Positions 37,128 through 45,422 of a stretch of 64,000 nucleotides of DNA are shown piece after piece. This DNA comes from Paenibacillus oryzisoli. GTDB lineage: Bacteria > Bacillota > Bacilli > Paenibacillales > NBRC-103111. The notes under the pieces are model-generated. The model did not search any database, was not told where the DNA came from, and saw only the letters and a program-made list of their open reading frames with translations. Within the stretch, counting starts at the first letter, position 1, and every line of letters begins with the position of its first letter. The translations under genes were made by a program, and so were the position numbers. The stretch lies in contig NZ_LYPB01000077.1 in NCBI RefSeq assembly GCF_001653565.1, positions 102,881 through 166,880 of the forward strand, written 5' to 3'.

Positions 37128-38900
37128 ATGAAAAGGACATATAAGGTCAATGAGATCGCACGTATGATTAGAAGAACACAAGCAACAGTCGTAGAATGGA
37201 CCAAACAATACACTCAATTTCTTCCGACCATCACGGTTGGAGGAAGCTTACGATATACAGATGAAGCAATCGAGATCTTCCGTGTCATTTCAAAAATGAA
37301 AGATGCCAATAAATCACTTAAGATGATTCACGAACATTTACAGGAGTTGAGTCAGAAAGGAAATCGTACGACTAGTAGTGAAGAGAACCTTGTCACGGCT
37401 ACTTCTCCGGCAATTGTGCCAGAACCCAACGTACCTCTTGTAGAAACTAAATCTAATCCGCTTGCAAGTGATGAAACCTTGGAATTATGGAACCTGGTAC
37501 AGTTGTTAACGCAGAAAATAGAAGCAAATAAAACACCTAGACGGTTAAACGAGCAAGTAGATGATAGTCAATTGGTTAGTATAGCTTCCCTTTCAAGTGG
37601 TAGACAAGTAGCACCAACTAAAAATTATGTAAACGTCTTGTTCGACGAGCTTACCAATGAAGTCGCGGAGCTTCGAAACATTGTGCTTACCTTTATGGAG
37701 AAAATGATTGTTGTCACAAAGGATGCTATTCAAGATGATAAGTATACGAATATGGCTGAATCCGTAAACCAGCAATTTCATGGTATTACCGTTGAAGTTG
37801 CGGAGCTGCGTAATATTATCAAGATTTTTACTTGCAAGCTAACCGAAGTGATTGAACAAGATACTAGCAATGAAATTACCGCTAACGTGGATACACTAAA
37901 TATACAATTCAAAGGTGTAGCCGAACAGGTGAATGAATTACAGCATGTGCTTTATAGCGTTCAGCCTAAGTTAATTGAATCTCTAGAGCACGATCTCAGA
38001 ACTGAAATGGCTGCATTGACAAGGGAACTGCAAGAGCAGCAACTTGAAAGTGTCGCGAAGTTAGAAGAAGAGCTTCAAGAACTCATTACGGTCCAGCCCA
38101 AGCTGGCCAAAGTTCTGGAGCAAAATCTCAAGGTCGAACTGCTTTCTTCGACAACAGCATTACAAACGCAACTTGATGAAAGTGTCGCAAGATTGGAACA
38201 AGAGCTCCAAGGACTTACATCGGTCCAATCGAAATCGACGGAGGCATTGGAACACAATTTCAAGAATGAACTACTCGCATCGACGAATGAGCTACAAGCG
38301 CAACTACATGATAGTGTCTCGAAGTTAGAATTAGAACAACAAGAACTTAATACGGTTCAGTCTAAGTTGAGGGAATCTCTTGAACAAAGTCTCCGAAGTG
38401 AACTGCTTACTTCAACAAGTGAGTTACAACAGCAACTTCATGCAAGTGTCCTTAAGTTAGAACAAGAGCTCCAAGAAATTCATACCGTTCAGCCCAAGTT
38501 GACGGAAGCGTTGGAACAAACACTCAGGGGTGATCTACAGACAACGACAAGTGAGCTCAAGAATCAACTTCATGAAGATGTCTCGAAGATGGAGCAACAA
38601 ATTCAAACGATTCAACCCAATATTATAGAAATTTTGGAGCAACATCTCAACAATGAAATGCAAGCAGTGACCTATGAAATGCGGAAACAGCATAAGGAAA
38701 GTATTACGGAATTAGAGCTAGAAATGCGTAATAATTATGCGATCAACACGGAGAAACTAAATGGACTAATCGAAGAAGCAGTTAACAAACTAGTTGTTTC
38801 CAATGATGAAGTGCTGAACAATCAATTTGACAATATATCCATAAAATTGTCTTCCCAACAACGGTTGCTTGATAAACTCGCCAAATTTTTGGGAATATAA
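37128..38900 (+). CDS. MerR-like HTH protein with a long repetitive coiled coil
   Basis: A 590-residue protein. Residues 1-75 look like a MerR-type winged helix (YKVNEIARMIRRTQATVVEWTKQYTQFLP, LRYTDEAIEIFRVI). From about residue 170 to the end it is almost all charged and Leu-rich helix, with degenerate repeats about 44-45 residues long; five of them (278-494) are close copies. There is no membrane segment. This DNA-binding head plus coiled-coil tail recalls RacA-like and DUF3967-type Bacillales proteins, which may organise DNA or act as large scaffolds; the function here is unknown. It stands alone between terminators. The ribosome site AGAGAGGA is rather far (about 15 nt) from the ATG. Confidence 0.7.
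   Translation: MKRTYKVNEIARMIRRTQATVVEWTKQYTQFLPTITVGGSLRYTDEAIEIFRVISKMKDANKSLKMIHEHLQELSQKGNRTTSSEENLVTATSPAIVPEPNVPLVETKSNPLASDETLELWNLVQLLTQKIEANKTPRRLNEQVDDSQLVSIASLSSGRQVAPTKNYVNVLFDELTNEVAELRNIVLTFMEKMIVVTKDAIQDDKYTNMAESVNQQFHGITVEVAELRNIIKIFTCKLTEVIEQDTSNEITANVDTLNIQFKGVAEQVNELQHVLYSVQPKLIESLEHDLRTEMAALTRELQEQQLESVAKLEEELQELITVQPKLAKVLEQNLKVELLSSTTALQTQLDESVARLEQELQGLTSVQSKSTEALEHNFKNELLASTNELQAQLHDSVSKLELEQQELNTVQSKLRESLEQSLRSELLTSTSELQQQLHASVLKLEQELQEIHTVQPKLTEALEQTLRGDLQTTTSELKNQLHEDVSKMEQQIQTIQPNIIEILEQHLNNEMQAVTYEMRKQHKESITELELEMRNNYAINTEKLNGLIEEAVNKLVVSNDEVLNNQFDNISIKLSSQQRLLDKLAKFLGI
37959..38609 (+). repeat. Five tandem coding repeats of 132 bp (44 residues)
   Basis: Units begin at 37959, 38091, 38223, 38355 and 38487, exactly 132 bp apart, each starting V-Q-[PS]-K-[LS] and holding L-E-[QH]-x-[LF]-[KR] and LE.E.QEL. 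The fifth unit is 123 bp long. Forty-four residues equals four hendecads, which fits a continuous coiled coil. Weaker copies precede it (VAELRNI at 37662 and 37797, VNELQHV at 37929). Confidence 0.9.
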
Positions 38901-38913
38901 ATAAGGTTAGAAT

Positions 38914-38950
38914 AAGAACGTTGCACGAACTATCGTGGCGTTCTTTTTTT
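38914..38950 (+). terminator. Terminator after the coiled-coil gene
   Basis: AAGAACG (38914) and CACGA (38924) pair with TCGTG (38933) and CGTTCTT (38939), with a small internal bulge and loop ACTA, followed by a T run. Confidence 0.85.
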
Positions 38951-39000
38951 CTAACTGAGTAAGCATGATTCTTGCTCGAAATTTGTGAGTGACAGGCATG

Positions 39001-39023
39001 TCCTAGCTCCTAGCTCCTAGCTC
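39001..39023 (+). repeat. Three copies of the 7-mer TCCTAGC
   Basis: TCCTAGC is repeated three times head to tail, followed by TCTCTAGAG. It lies in the leader before the MOSC gene. It may be a slippage tract without function. Confidence 0.6.
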
Positions 39024-39087
39024 TCTAGAGTACGAAATGGTAAAATGGTTGCGTGTACGGAATATAAGATTGATGGAGGAACTATCT

Positions 39088-39801
39088 GTGCAAGTGACCA
39101 TTGGTAAAATAAGTGAAATTAATCGGTATCCTGTGAAGTCATTCGCAGGTGAGCAATTGGCATCTTGCGAGATTGAAGACTATGGAATGGTAGGGGATCG
39201 GTTCGTGTCCTTCTATGATGAATCCAAATCGGGCTGGCGGCGGTATGTGACGGCACGTAATATCCCTAATATGTTAGCCTATCAAGCAAGATATCACGAT
39301 GGAGATATCCAAATAACAGCAGGGGATGGGCGAGTATTCAGCTGGGACGATGCACTGTTGAAGGAGATCCAAAGCCAAACGAAAACTCCCCTTACCATGT
39401 CGCGGTTAAAAGAACAACATCCTGAACATCCGCAACTGCTTTCAGTAGATGGCGCCAGTATTCTTCTTGTCACCGATGCTAGCCTAAGAAAACTAGAGAG
39501 CATGCATGGCAAGGACTTGGATTATCGTCGGTTCCGTGGCAATTTCGTAGTCGCGTTAGATGATGAGTCTTGCACCGAAGGAGATTGGATAGGTCGACAG
39601 ATTGCCATAGGCGAAGTACAATTGCAGGTAGATAGCTACTGTCAACGATGTGTCATGATCACGATTGACCCAGAAACGCTGGAGAAGGATCCTTCCCTGC
39701 TCAAAAAAGTAAACGAAGGCTTTGACTTGCAGTTTGGCGTCTATGCATCAGTTGTGAAAACAGGTCAAATTCGACTGGGGGATTCGGTAAAGTTACTGTG
39801 A
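39088..39801 (+). CDS. MOSC domain protein
   Basis: A 237-residue protein with the MOSC N-terminal beta-barrel (YPVKSFAGEQL, GDRFVSF) and MOSC domain (RFRGNFVV, with the conserved Cys in SYCQRCVMITIDPET). MOSC proteins related to the molybdenum cofactor sulfurase C-terminus carry sulfur or bind molybdenum cofactor, as in YiiM and YcbX, which reduce N-hydroxylated compounds. GTG at 39088 is chosen because GGAGGA lies 7 nt before it and the conserved start VTIGKISEINRYPVKS follows. It is probably transcribed alone, 53 bp before the IclR gene. Confidence 0.85.
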   Translation: MQVTIGKISEINRYPVKSFAGEQLASCEIEDYGMVGDRFVSFYDESKSGWRRYVTARNIPNMLAYQARYHDGDIQITAGDGRVFSWDDALLKEIQSQTKTPLTMSRLKEQHPEHPQLLSVDGASILLVTDASLRKLESMHGKDLDYRRFRGNFVVALDDESCTEGDWIGRQIAIGEVQLQVDSYCQRCVMITIDPETLEKDPSLLKKVNEGFDLQFGVYASVVKTGQIRLGDSVKLL

Positions 39802-39854
39802 TCCTGCATCCGTTGTAGCGGTTATAGACAGTTAAGGTTAAGTGAGGTATACAC

Positions 39855-40610
39855 ATGGAAAGAAAATATTGGGTTCCCGCACTGGAAAGGGCACAGGATG
39901 TTCTACAGCTTATTGCGGAACAGCCTTCAGTACTTAGGTTAATGGACTTGAGCAGTGCAACGGGGATTAATAAGAGTACAATGTTCTCGCTTTTACATAC
40001 GATGGAGACGTTAGATTGGGTTGTCAGAGAAAAAGGAGATACCTATGTGCTCGGCTCCTTCTTCGGTGTTATTGGCAACGCTTATTTCGCTGGCATGTCG
40101 CTGGTGAAGTTATTTGAGGAAAAGGTTGCTCGTTCCGTAGAACGACTTGGTGAAACTTTTCAACTGGCAAGATTGGAGAAGGGGGAGCTTGTGTATTTGG
40201 CCAAAAAAGAGGCGCCAGCACAAGTTCGTCTTATCTCTGAACCTGGCATGCGATTGCTTGCTTACGCAACTGCTATGGGTAAAGTATTGCTGTCAGCGCT
40301 GGAAGATTCACAGGTGCTTGCCCTATACGAAGAGGGCAGTTATCAGGCGTTCACGCCGAATACCGTTCGAAGTGGAGAAGAGCTGCTGGAACAGCTGCGC
40401 ATGATAAGAAAACAAGGCTACGCGGTGGATCAAGAAGAAATCGTGCTTGGCTTCTGCTGCTTGGCTATGCCGATTGTTGATCGTAACGGTCAATGGATTG
40501 CGGCTGTAAGTTGCTCGATGCCGGTACATCAATGGCCGCACAAACAAGATCTAGCGAGGGAAGAGATTCAAATTCTCGCACAGGGGTTATCTGCAATAAT
40601 GCCACTGTAG
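39855..40610 (+). CDS. IclR family transcriptional regulator
   Basis: A 251-residue regulator. The N-terminal winged helix (about 5-65) has RAQDVLQLIAEQPSVLRLMDLSSATGINKSTMFSLLHTMETLDWV; the C-terminal effector domain has the MRLLAYATAMGKVLLSAL and GFCCLAMPIVDRNGQWIAAVSCSMP blocks of the family. It sits upstream of the SDR-FAH pair (40760, 41580) and probably controls it; an AT-rich palindrome at 40719 lies in the gap. IclR members often sense sugar acids or aromatic acids, which agrees with the pathway proposed for the next two genes. Confidence 0.88.
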   Translation: MERKYWVPALERAQDVLQLIAEQPSVLRLMDLSSATGINKSTMFSLLHTMETLDWVVREKGDTYVLGSFFGVIGNAYFAGMSLVKLFEEKVARSVERLGETFQLARLEKGELVYLAKKEAPAQVRLISEPGMRLLAYATAMGKVLLSALEDSQVLALYEEGSYQAFTPNTVRSGEELLEQLRMIRKQGYAVDQEEIVLGFCCLAMPIVDRNGQWIAAVSCSMPVHQWPHKQDLAREEIQILAQGLSAIMPL

Positions 40611-40625
40611 TCATCATAATCGCGG

Positions 40626-40670
40626 TAAACCAGTTAACATCCGGCCATCGGGTTGTCTCTGGTTTATTTG
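40626..40670 (+). terminator. Hairpin after the IclR gene, possible weak terminator
   Basis: TAAACCAG (40626-40633) pairs with CTGGTTTA (40659-40666) around a long loop that has its own short pairing. The tail is TTTG, so termination may be partial. Confidence 0.35.
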
Positions 40671-40718
40671 GCATTGACGCAAGCTTTAGCGGATGATAGA
40701 CTTAGTTTGTCTTAATTT

Positions 40719-40733
40719 ATAAACTAAGTTTAT
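40719..40733. promoter_or_regulatory. Palindromic operator candidate before the SDR gene
   Basis: ATAAACT-A-AGTTTAT is a perfect 15-bp palindrome with an odd centre, 26 bp before the SDR start codon; half-sites recur nearby (ATAAACT at 40738-40744, CTTAGTTT at 40701). The placement next to the ribosome site suits a repressor such as the IclR protein encoded upstream. Confidence 0.5.
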
Positions 40734-40759
40734 TATAATAAACTATGAGGTGAAACCAA

Positions 40760-41533
40760 ATGAGATTACAACATAAGGTAATCCTAATTACAGGTGCTGG
40801 ATCAGGCATTGGCCGAAGCACAGCGTTACTTTTTGGTCAAGAAGGCGCACATGTGATCGTCAATGATTTGGATGCGGTCAAAGGTGAGGAAACAGCCTCC
40901 GAAATTCGAGCTAACGGTGGAGAAGCGCTCTTCCTGCAAGCTGATGTGACGGATCCTGATTCTGTGAAAACGATGGTCGACCGAGCAATTGAAGCGTGTG
41001 GACGAATTGATGTTCTTTTTAATAATGCGGGGATTAGCGGTGTTGGTGCTTTGCATGAGCTTGAGCCAGACCAATGGGATCGTGTTATTCGTGTCAATAT
41101 TCGCGGCGTTTTCCTGCCGTCCAAATACGTTATTCCGCACATGATGGAGAAGCGCAGCGGTTCCATTATCAACATGTCCTCCTGCATAGCGGAGATTGGG
41201 TTAGCTAGACGTGCCTCCTATGCAGCTACCAAAGGAGCAGTGCTTGCATTGACGAAATCGATGCAGGTTGATTATGCCCCCTACCAAATTCGAGTGAATG
41301 CGCTGCTGCCTGGCACGATTTTGACACCTTTTGTTGAGAATTATTTGAAAACCTCTTATGATGATCCTGAGGCCGCAATTGCTGCGCTGAAAAGCAGACA
41401 ACTTAGCAACGAACTCGGAACACCGGAGGATGTAGCACAAGCTGCCTTATTCCTTGCATCAGACGAATCCAAATTCATGATGGGCTCACCTTTGTATATT
41501 GATGGTGGCGCTGTGTTCGGTAAGAATGCGTAA
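40760..41533 (+). CDS. SDR family oxidoreductase, possibly 2-keto-3-deoxy-L-fuconate dehydrogenase
   Basis: A 257-residue classical short-chain dehydrogenase. The cofactor site TGAGSGIGR, the NNAG motif, the catalytic Ser (MSSCIAEIG) and Tyr-x-x-x-Lys (YAATK) are all present; NDLD after the second strand favours NAD. With the FAH-family gene directly after it, the pair matches the late non-phosphorylative route in which 2-keto-3-deoxy-L-fuconate (or the rhamnonate isomer) is oxidised to the 2,4-diketo acid. This agrees with the fucosidases elsewhere in the window, but the earlier enzymes (fucose dehydrogenase, lactonase, fuconate dehydratase) are not here. Substrate is therefore inferred. Confidence 0.85.
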   Translation: MRLQHKVILITGAGSGIGRSTALLFGQEGAHVIVNDLDAVKGEETASEIRANGGEALFLQADVTDPDSVKTMVDRAIEACGRIDVLFNNAGISGVGALHELEPDQWDRVIRVNIRGVFLPSKYVIPHMMEKRSGSIINMSSCIAEIGLARRASYAATKGAVLALTKSMQVDYAPYQIRVNALLPGTILTPFVENYLKTSYDDPEAAIAALKSRQLSNELGTPEDVAQAALFLASDESKFMMGSPLYIDGGAVFGKNA

Positions 41534-41579
41534 ATAAAGAACCAATTTTCCTAAGTATTGATAAGAGAGGATGTTCATT

Positions 41580-42488
41580 TTGAAACTAGTCACAATTAAC
41601 CATCCAGGAAGTATTCATCTTGGTGTGAAGTTGGAGAACAACGTATTCGATATTACAGAAGCATTGAAAGCGTTCCCTGAGGATGGGATTCCAACCGACA
41701 TCATGTCCGTTATCGCTCATTCAGAAACATTAATTCCAGCGATCGAGCGTTATGTGGCGAGGGTTCTTGAAGGGGAAACAGCGGAAAATCCGTACCTTCT
41801 TGATGAATCCCAAGTAAACTATGGTCCTTGTGTCACCCATCCAGGTAAAATCATTTGCGTGGGCTTGAACTATCGCAAGCACGCTGAAGAAACGAATGCG
41901 GCAATTCCGCAGTATCCTATCCTGTTCAACAAATTCAGTAATACAATTGCTTCGCACGGGGATGATATTCCGCTTCCGAATCGTGTCACGAGTCAGGTTG
42001 ATTACGAAGCAGAGCTTGTAATTGTCATTGGGAAACAGGCGAAATATGTGTCCAAAGAGCAAGCTTTAAGCCATGTGTTTGGCTATTGCAATGTGAACGA
42101 TTTATCCGCGCGTGATCTTCAAATGCGTACGCAACAATGGCTGCTGGGGAAATCCTGCGATAAGTTCAGTCCACTCGGCCCCTATTTGGTAACGGCGGAT
42201 GAAGTTGGGGATCCCAATCAGTTGACGATCAGTTGCACGGTGAATGGTGAGACGAGACAGAATTCGCATACATCGGATATGATTTTCCACTGTGATGAAA
42301 TCGTCAGCTATATTTCCCAGCATATGACGTTGTCGCCTGGTGATATTATTTTGACAGGAACGCCTGAAGGCGTTGTGCTTGGTAAGCCTGTAGATCAGCG
42401 TGTGTATCTGAAGGATGGCGACGTCGTCACGATTGCGATTGAGAAATTAGGCGCGTTGACAAATCGCATGGTGGATGAGCAAGTATAG
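41580..42488 (+). CDS. Fumarylacetoacetate hydrolase family protein, possibly 2,4-diketo-3-deoxy-L-fuconate hydrolase
   Basis: A 302-residue FAH-family enzyme. The small N-terminal domain is followed by the catalytic domain with GKIICVGLNYRKHAEE, DYEAELVIVIGK (metal-binding acids), GYCNVNDLSARDLQ and LSPGDIILTGTPEGV. In the non-phosphorylative sugar route such enzymes split a 2,4-diketo-3-deoxy acid into pyruvate and lactate. TTG at 41580 is taken as the start: GAGAGG (41565-41570) is 9 nt before it but touches the ATG at 41571, and the family starts with MKLV. It follows the SDR gene by 46 bp and ends at a strong terminator. Confidence 0.87.
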   Translation: MKLVTINHPGSIHLGVKLENNVFDITEALKAFPEDGIPTDIMSVIAHSETLIPAIERYVARVLEGETAENPYLLDESQVNYGPCVTHPGKIICVGLNYRKHAEETNAAIPQYPILFNKFSNTIASHGDDIPLPNRVTSQVDYEAELVIVIGKQAKYVSKEQALSHVFGYCNVNDLSARDLQMRTQQWLLGKSCDKFSPLGPYLVTADEVGDPNQLTISCTVNGETRQNSHTSDMIFHCDEIVSYISQHMTLSPGDIILTGTPEGVVLGKPVDQRVYLKDGDVVTIAIEKLGALTNRMVDEQV

Positions 42489-42543
42489 CAGCTTTCGGTG
42501 ATCGTTGGTATCATAAAAGCATACCCTCTCTAGTGAGAGCAAG

Positions 42544-42571
42544 AGACAACCTGCGGGTTGTCTTTTTTTTC
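42544..42571 (+). terminator. Terminator after the FAH-family gene
   Basis: AGACAACC (42544-42551) pairs with GGTTGTCT (42556-42563) through loop TGCG, followed by eight T. The AraC gene converging from the other strand ends 20 bp away. Confidence 0.9.
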
Positions 42572-42591
42572 AACGAAAGGATAGGATGACA

Positions 42592-43515
42592 TTATTCTTC
42601 ATAATCAGATGTCACCTGTAATCGTTCTCTGCGATAGCGTTTGGGAGATACCCCCTTGATACGCTTGAATTGTTTAATGAAATAGCTAGTATGATTAAAA
42701 CCAGTTTCCAAGGTGATTTGCGTGATACTTTTCGTCGGGTCGAGCAGTAATTGCTCGGCTCTTCGTATTTTGATAAACAAGACATATTGCGTGAACGAGG
42801 TATGCATGACGCCTTTGAAGAAGCTCGCAAATCGGCTGTAGCTCATCATGCACAGTTTGGCTGCTTCCTCTGCTGACATGGATAGCATGCCCTCTTCATT
42901 AATGGTAACTAAGAGCTTGCGAAATGCGGCCATTTTCTTCGTATCTTCAACGGCATCATCGGTAAAGGTAGACGAAAGGCGTGTTCGCTGATAGCGCAGC
43001 AACCATAGAATCAACTTAAATAGAGAAGAGGATACCGCAAGCTCGAAACCGAAAGCTCTGATCTGATACTCTTCGTACATCTCTTCAATAAGAGTGTGAA
43101 GGAGAATTCCGTCCTGTTCCCCTGGCGTCAACCAAGTCGTCAAACCATGAAGCGGCGTTGTATAAGGTAAGTAATACTGGAGTTCGAAGGCCAGTTGCGG
43201 CAAGGGACTTAACATGTCAGGATCAAAGCCAATGACATAATGCTTGGAAGGTTGAAGAGGCTGAACCGTAACGCTATGCACCTCACACGGATGGATGAGA
43301 ATGAAAGCACCTTGTTCCGCTTCAAAGCTATGATTTCCGACTGTAATCGAGGCTTTACCATATGCGATATAAATAATTTCCATATGGTAATGCCAATGCG
43401 AAGCAATCTGGTAGCCCTCATGAACCGTGGTTTGGGAACCCACATAGAAGGGTCTATCGATGTCGGTTAGGCGACTTTGGTTTTTATTTTGCTCAAAATA
43501 AGGCTGTTGTGACAT
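42592..43515 (-). CDS. AraC family transcriptional regulator
   Basis: A 307-residue regulator with an N-terminal cupin sensor (HWHYHMEIIYIAYGKASITVG, GAFILIHPCEVHSV) and a C-terminal pair of helix-turn-helices (EAAKLCMMSYSRFASFFKGVMHTSFTQYVLFIKIRRAEQLL cut here to its first half in use, and TGFNHTSYFIKQFKRIKG). The ending KRYRRERL is typical. It lies 19 bp downstream of a second AraC gene on the same strand, so the two are probably co-transcribed. AAGGAG precedes the ATG by 13 nt. Targets may include the divergent nucleoside hydrolase-ribokinase genes. Confidence 0.85.
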   Translation of the reverse strand: MSQQPYFEQNKNQSRLTDIDRPFYVGSQTTVHEGYQIASHWHYHMEIIYIAYGKASITVGNHSFEAEQGAFILIHPCEVHSVTVQPLQPSKHYVIGFDPDMLSPLPQLAFELQYYLPYTTPLHGLTTWLTPGEQDGILLHTLIEEMYEEYQIRAFGFELAVSSSLFKLILWLLRYQRTRLSSTFTDDAVEDTKKMAAFRKLLVTINEEGMLSMSAEEAAKLCMMSYSRFASFFKGVMHTSFTQYVLFIKIRRAEQLLLDPTKSITQITLETGFNHTSYFIKQFKRIKGVSPKRYRRERLQVTSDYEE

Positions 43516-43534
43516 AGGTGTTCATGCAGCTCCT

Positions 43535-44287
43535 TCATGTTAATTGTTGCAGGCGATATCGACGAGGAGAGTTTCCTGTTGCTTGTTTGAAAAGGGAACA
43601 GAACTGGGTATCGTTGGAGAAACCACTTGCATGAGATACGGCGGAGATAGAGAGATCCGTTTGTTTCAACAGCCGTTTAGCCAGTTCAAAGCGCTTGGAC
43701 ATCACGTATTGCATAGGTGAGAGACCGTATTCTTCTTTGAATAGATGGCGGAAACGATCATAGCTGTAGCCAACCAAATCTGCTAATAGGTTAACACTGA
43801 TTTTCTGCCCGACATTCTCATCGATATAGTTTTTAGCATAAATCACCTTATTGACAGATAGCTCAGAGGTCGTGAATTCATCATAACGAAGAAGTTCAAT
43901 AATTAATTCCCCAATTAGATGATTCAGCTTAGCCGTGTAGAACGAGCGCTTATTCTGCATCTCGATAATCATTCTTTGCAGCAATACAAGAATAGCTCCT
44001 TCCGAATGATCGATATAGATGCCTTCTCGTAGGGGATATCTGCCTAGGTCGGCTTGAAATCCGACAAATAGAACTTCGCTGTCAGTCGTATGTGTTTCTT
44101 CATGCAGGGTGTGTGGCTTAATTAATGTGAAAGTGTCAGGGTGGAAGAGGTGCGTATACTCGCCTACTCGAGTTGAGCCACTTCCTTGCATATAGTAAAC
44201 CAATTCATAACACTGGTGTCTATGGGGATGGATTGTTGAGTTCTGAGGCCTTGTTGTTCGAAAAAGAAAATCCAAATGTCCATTCAT
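43535..44287 (-). CDS. AraC family transcriptional regulator
   Basis: A 250-residue regulator. The cupin part has HPHRHQCYELVYYMQGSGSTRVG and FTLIKPHTLHEETH; the DNA-binding part has LLADLVGYSYDRFRHLFKEEY and ASGFSNDTQFCSLFKQATGNSPRRYR. The start at 44287 is preferred, with GGAAGGG 10 nt upstream; the open frame extends to 44371 without a ribosome site and would cover one of two repeated sequence blocks in the divergent promoter region. It is followed by another AraC gene and probably controls the divergent gene at 44457. Confidence 0.82.
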   Translation of the reverse strand: MNGHLDFLFRTTRPQNSTIHPHRHQCYELVYYMQGSGSTRVGEYTHLFHPDTFTLIKPHTLHEETHTTDSEVLFVGFQADLGRYPLREGIYIDHSEGAILVLLQRMIIEMQNKRSFYTAKLNHLIGELIIELLRYDEFTTSELSVNKVIYAKNYIDENVGQKISVNLLADLVGYSYDRFRHLFKEEYGLSPMQYVMSKRFELAKRLLKQTDLSISAVSHASGFSNDTQFCSLFKQATGNSPRRYRLQQLT

Positions 44288-44342
44288 TGGAGAACGCCCT
44301 TCCACACATGATTTGAGATAGATAGCCGAATCGTATAAAAAG

Positions 44343-44435
44343 TAAGCCAATCTATGATAAAAATATATCATGAATGAGGGTAAAATAGCTCTATATTCTC
44401 ATGTGTTGAGTTCATAGGTAAGCCAATTCATGATA
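44343..44435. promoter_or_regulatory. Two direct repeats in the divergent araC/nucleoside hydrolase region
   Basis: TAAGCCAATCTATGATA (44343-44359) and TAAGCCAATTCATGATA (44419-44435) differ at two positions and start 76 bp apart. They lie between the AraC start (44287, minus) and the nucleoside hydrolase start (44457, plus). AraC proteins bind such direct repeats, often with looping, so these are good operator candidates. Confidence 0.55.
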
Positions 44436-44456
44436 TAAAATGTGAGGAGTTGCCCC

Positions 44457-45377
44457 ATGCTGTACCCAACAATAACGGAAGCCCAACGAATGGAACGTTT
44501 GACTTCAAGAACGGGTAGGATAAGAATGGTATTGGATACAGATACCTTTAATGAAATTGATGACCAGTTTGCTGTTGTATATGCCTTGCAATCGCCAGAA
44601 AGGCTTCAGGTAGAAGCATTCTATGCAGCGCCATTCTTTAACGACTTGTCAACGGGGCCGAAGGATGGGATGGAGAAGAGTTATCACGAGTTGCACAAAA
44701 TTCTGAAACTGATGGGTCGCACCGACATTCCTATTTACAAAGGGTCTGATGCGTATCTGCCAGGTTCAGAAGCACCGGTCGAGAGTGAAGCAGCCCGCAA
44801 TTTGGTTGAACGAGCAATGGCTTCCTCGCCGGAGGATCCCTTATACGTTGTAGCCATTGGTGCGATTACGAACGTGGCTTCTGCCATTCTGATGGAGCCT
44901 CGCATTATCGCGAACATTGTTATCGTATGGTTAGGAGGGCATGCGCTCCACTGGCACAATACGCAAGAATTTAATTTGGAGCAAGATATTCCGGCAGCGC
45001 GCATTATTTTGGATAGTGGTGTCCCCTTAGTATTAATTCCATGTATGGGCGTCGCTTCGCATTTGAAAACAACCTTATCCGAAATGAGAGACTTTGTGAA
45101 GGAATCCGGCGTGATTGGCGAATATCTGTACGAGACGTATCGACAAGTTCACCCCGATCATTACGCGTATTCTCGTGTGATTTGGGATATTTCAACGATT
45201 GCCTATCTTGTGAATGAACGAAGCACTCCGAGTGTGCTTCTACCAAGTCCAATCGTATCTGAAGAGGCAAGATGGAGCCAAGATCCGTCACGTCACCTCA
45301 TTCGATATGTTACCTATATTGATCGTGATGGTGTATTTCGCGATTTGTTCCAGAAGTTGAGTAAGGGTGCAAATTAG
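44457..45377 (+). CDS. Inosine/uridine-preferring nucleoside hydrolase family protein
   Basis: A 306-residue nucleoside hydrolase. The calcium-binding signature is seen as DTDTFNEIDDQFAV, followed by AIGAITNVA and the C-terminal IWDISTIAYL block. The family cuts the N-glycosidic bond of ribonucleosides to give base and ribose. ATG at 44457 is used because GAGGAG lies just upstream; a GTG at 44442 is in frame but its ribosome site is missing. The ribokinase gene follows after 45 bp, so ribose released here could be phosphorylated at once. A deviation is the long insertion around NDLSTGPKDGMEKSYHEL, common in the wider family, so other glycosides are possible. Confidence 0.85.
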   Translation: MLYPTITEAQRMERLTSRTGRIRMVLDTDTFNEIDDQFAVVYALQSPERLQVEAFYAAPFFNDLSTGPKDGMEKSYHELHKILKLMGRTDIPIYKGSDAYLPGSEAPVESEAARNLVERAMASSPEDPLYVVAIGAITNVASAILMEPRIIANIVIVWLGGHALHWHNTQEFNLEQDIPAARIILDSGVPLVLIPCMGVASHLKTTLSEMRDFVKESGVIGEYLYETYRQVHPDHYAYSRVIWDISTIAYLVNERSTPSVLLPSPIVSEEARWSQDPSRHLIRYVTYIDRDGVFRDLFQKLSKGAN

Positions 45378-45422
45378 TTTTTGAATTTATCACACTATGA
45401 TACAAGAAAGGATCTATCCTAT

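Noticed and set aside
37959..38609. Tandem 132-bp repeats as a non-coding satellite
   Set aside because: Frame, composition and heptad/hendecad pattern are kept through all units, so they are coding.
39001..39030. The TCCTAGC triplet as a possible attachment site or CRISPR-like repeat
   Set aside because: Units are only 7 bp with no spacers, no integrase or cas gene nearby; simple slippage tract.
44288..44371. Extended N-terminus of the AraC gene to 44371
   Set aside because: No ribosome site lies upstream and the extension would include one of the repeat blocks of the divergent promoter; start at 44287 is better placed.
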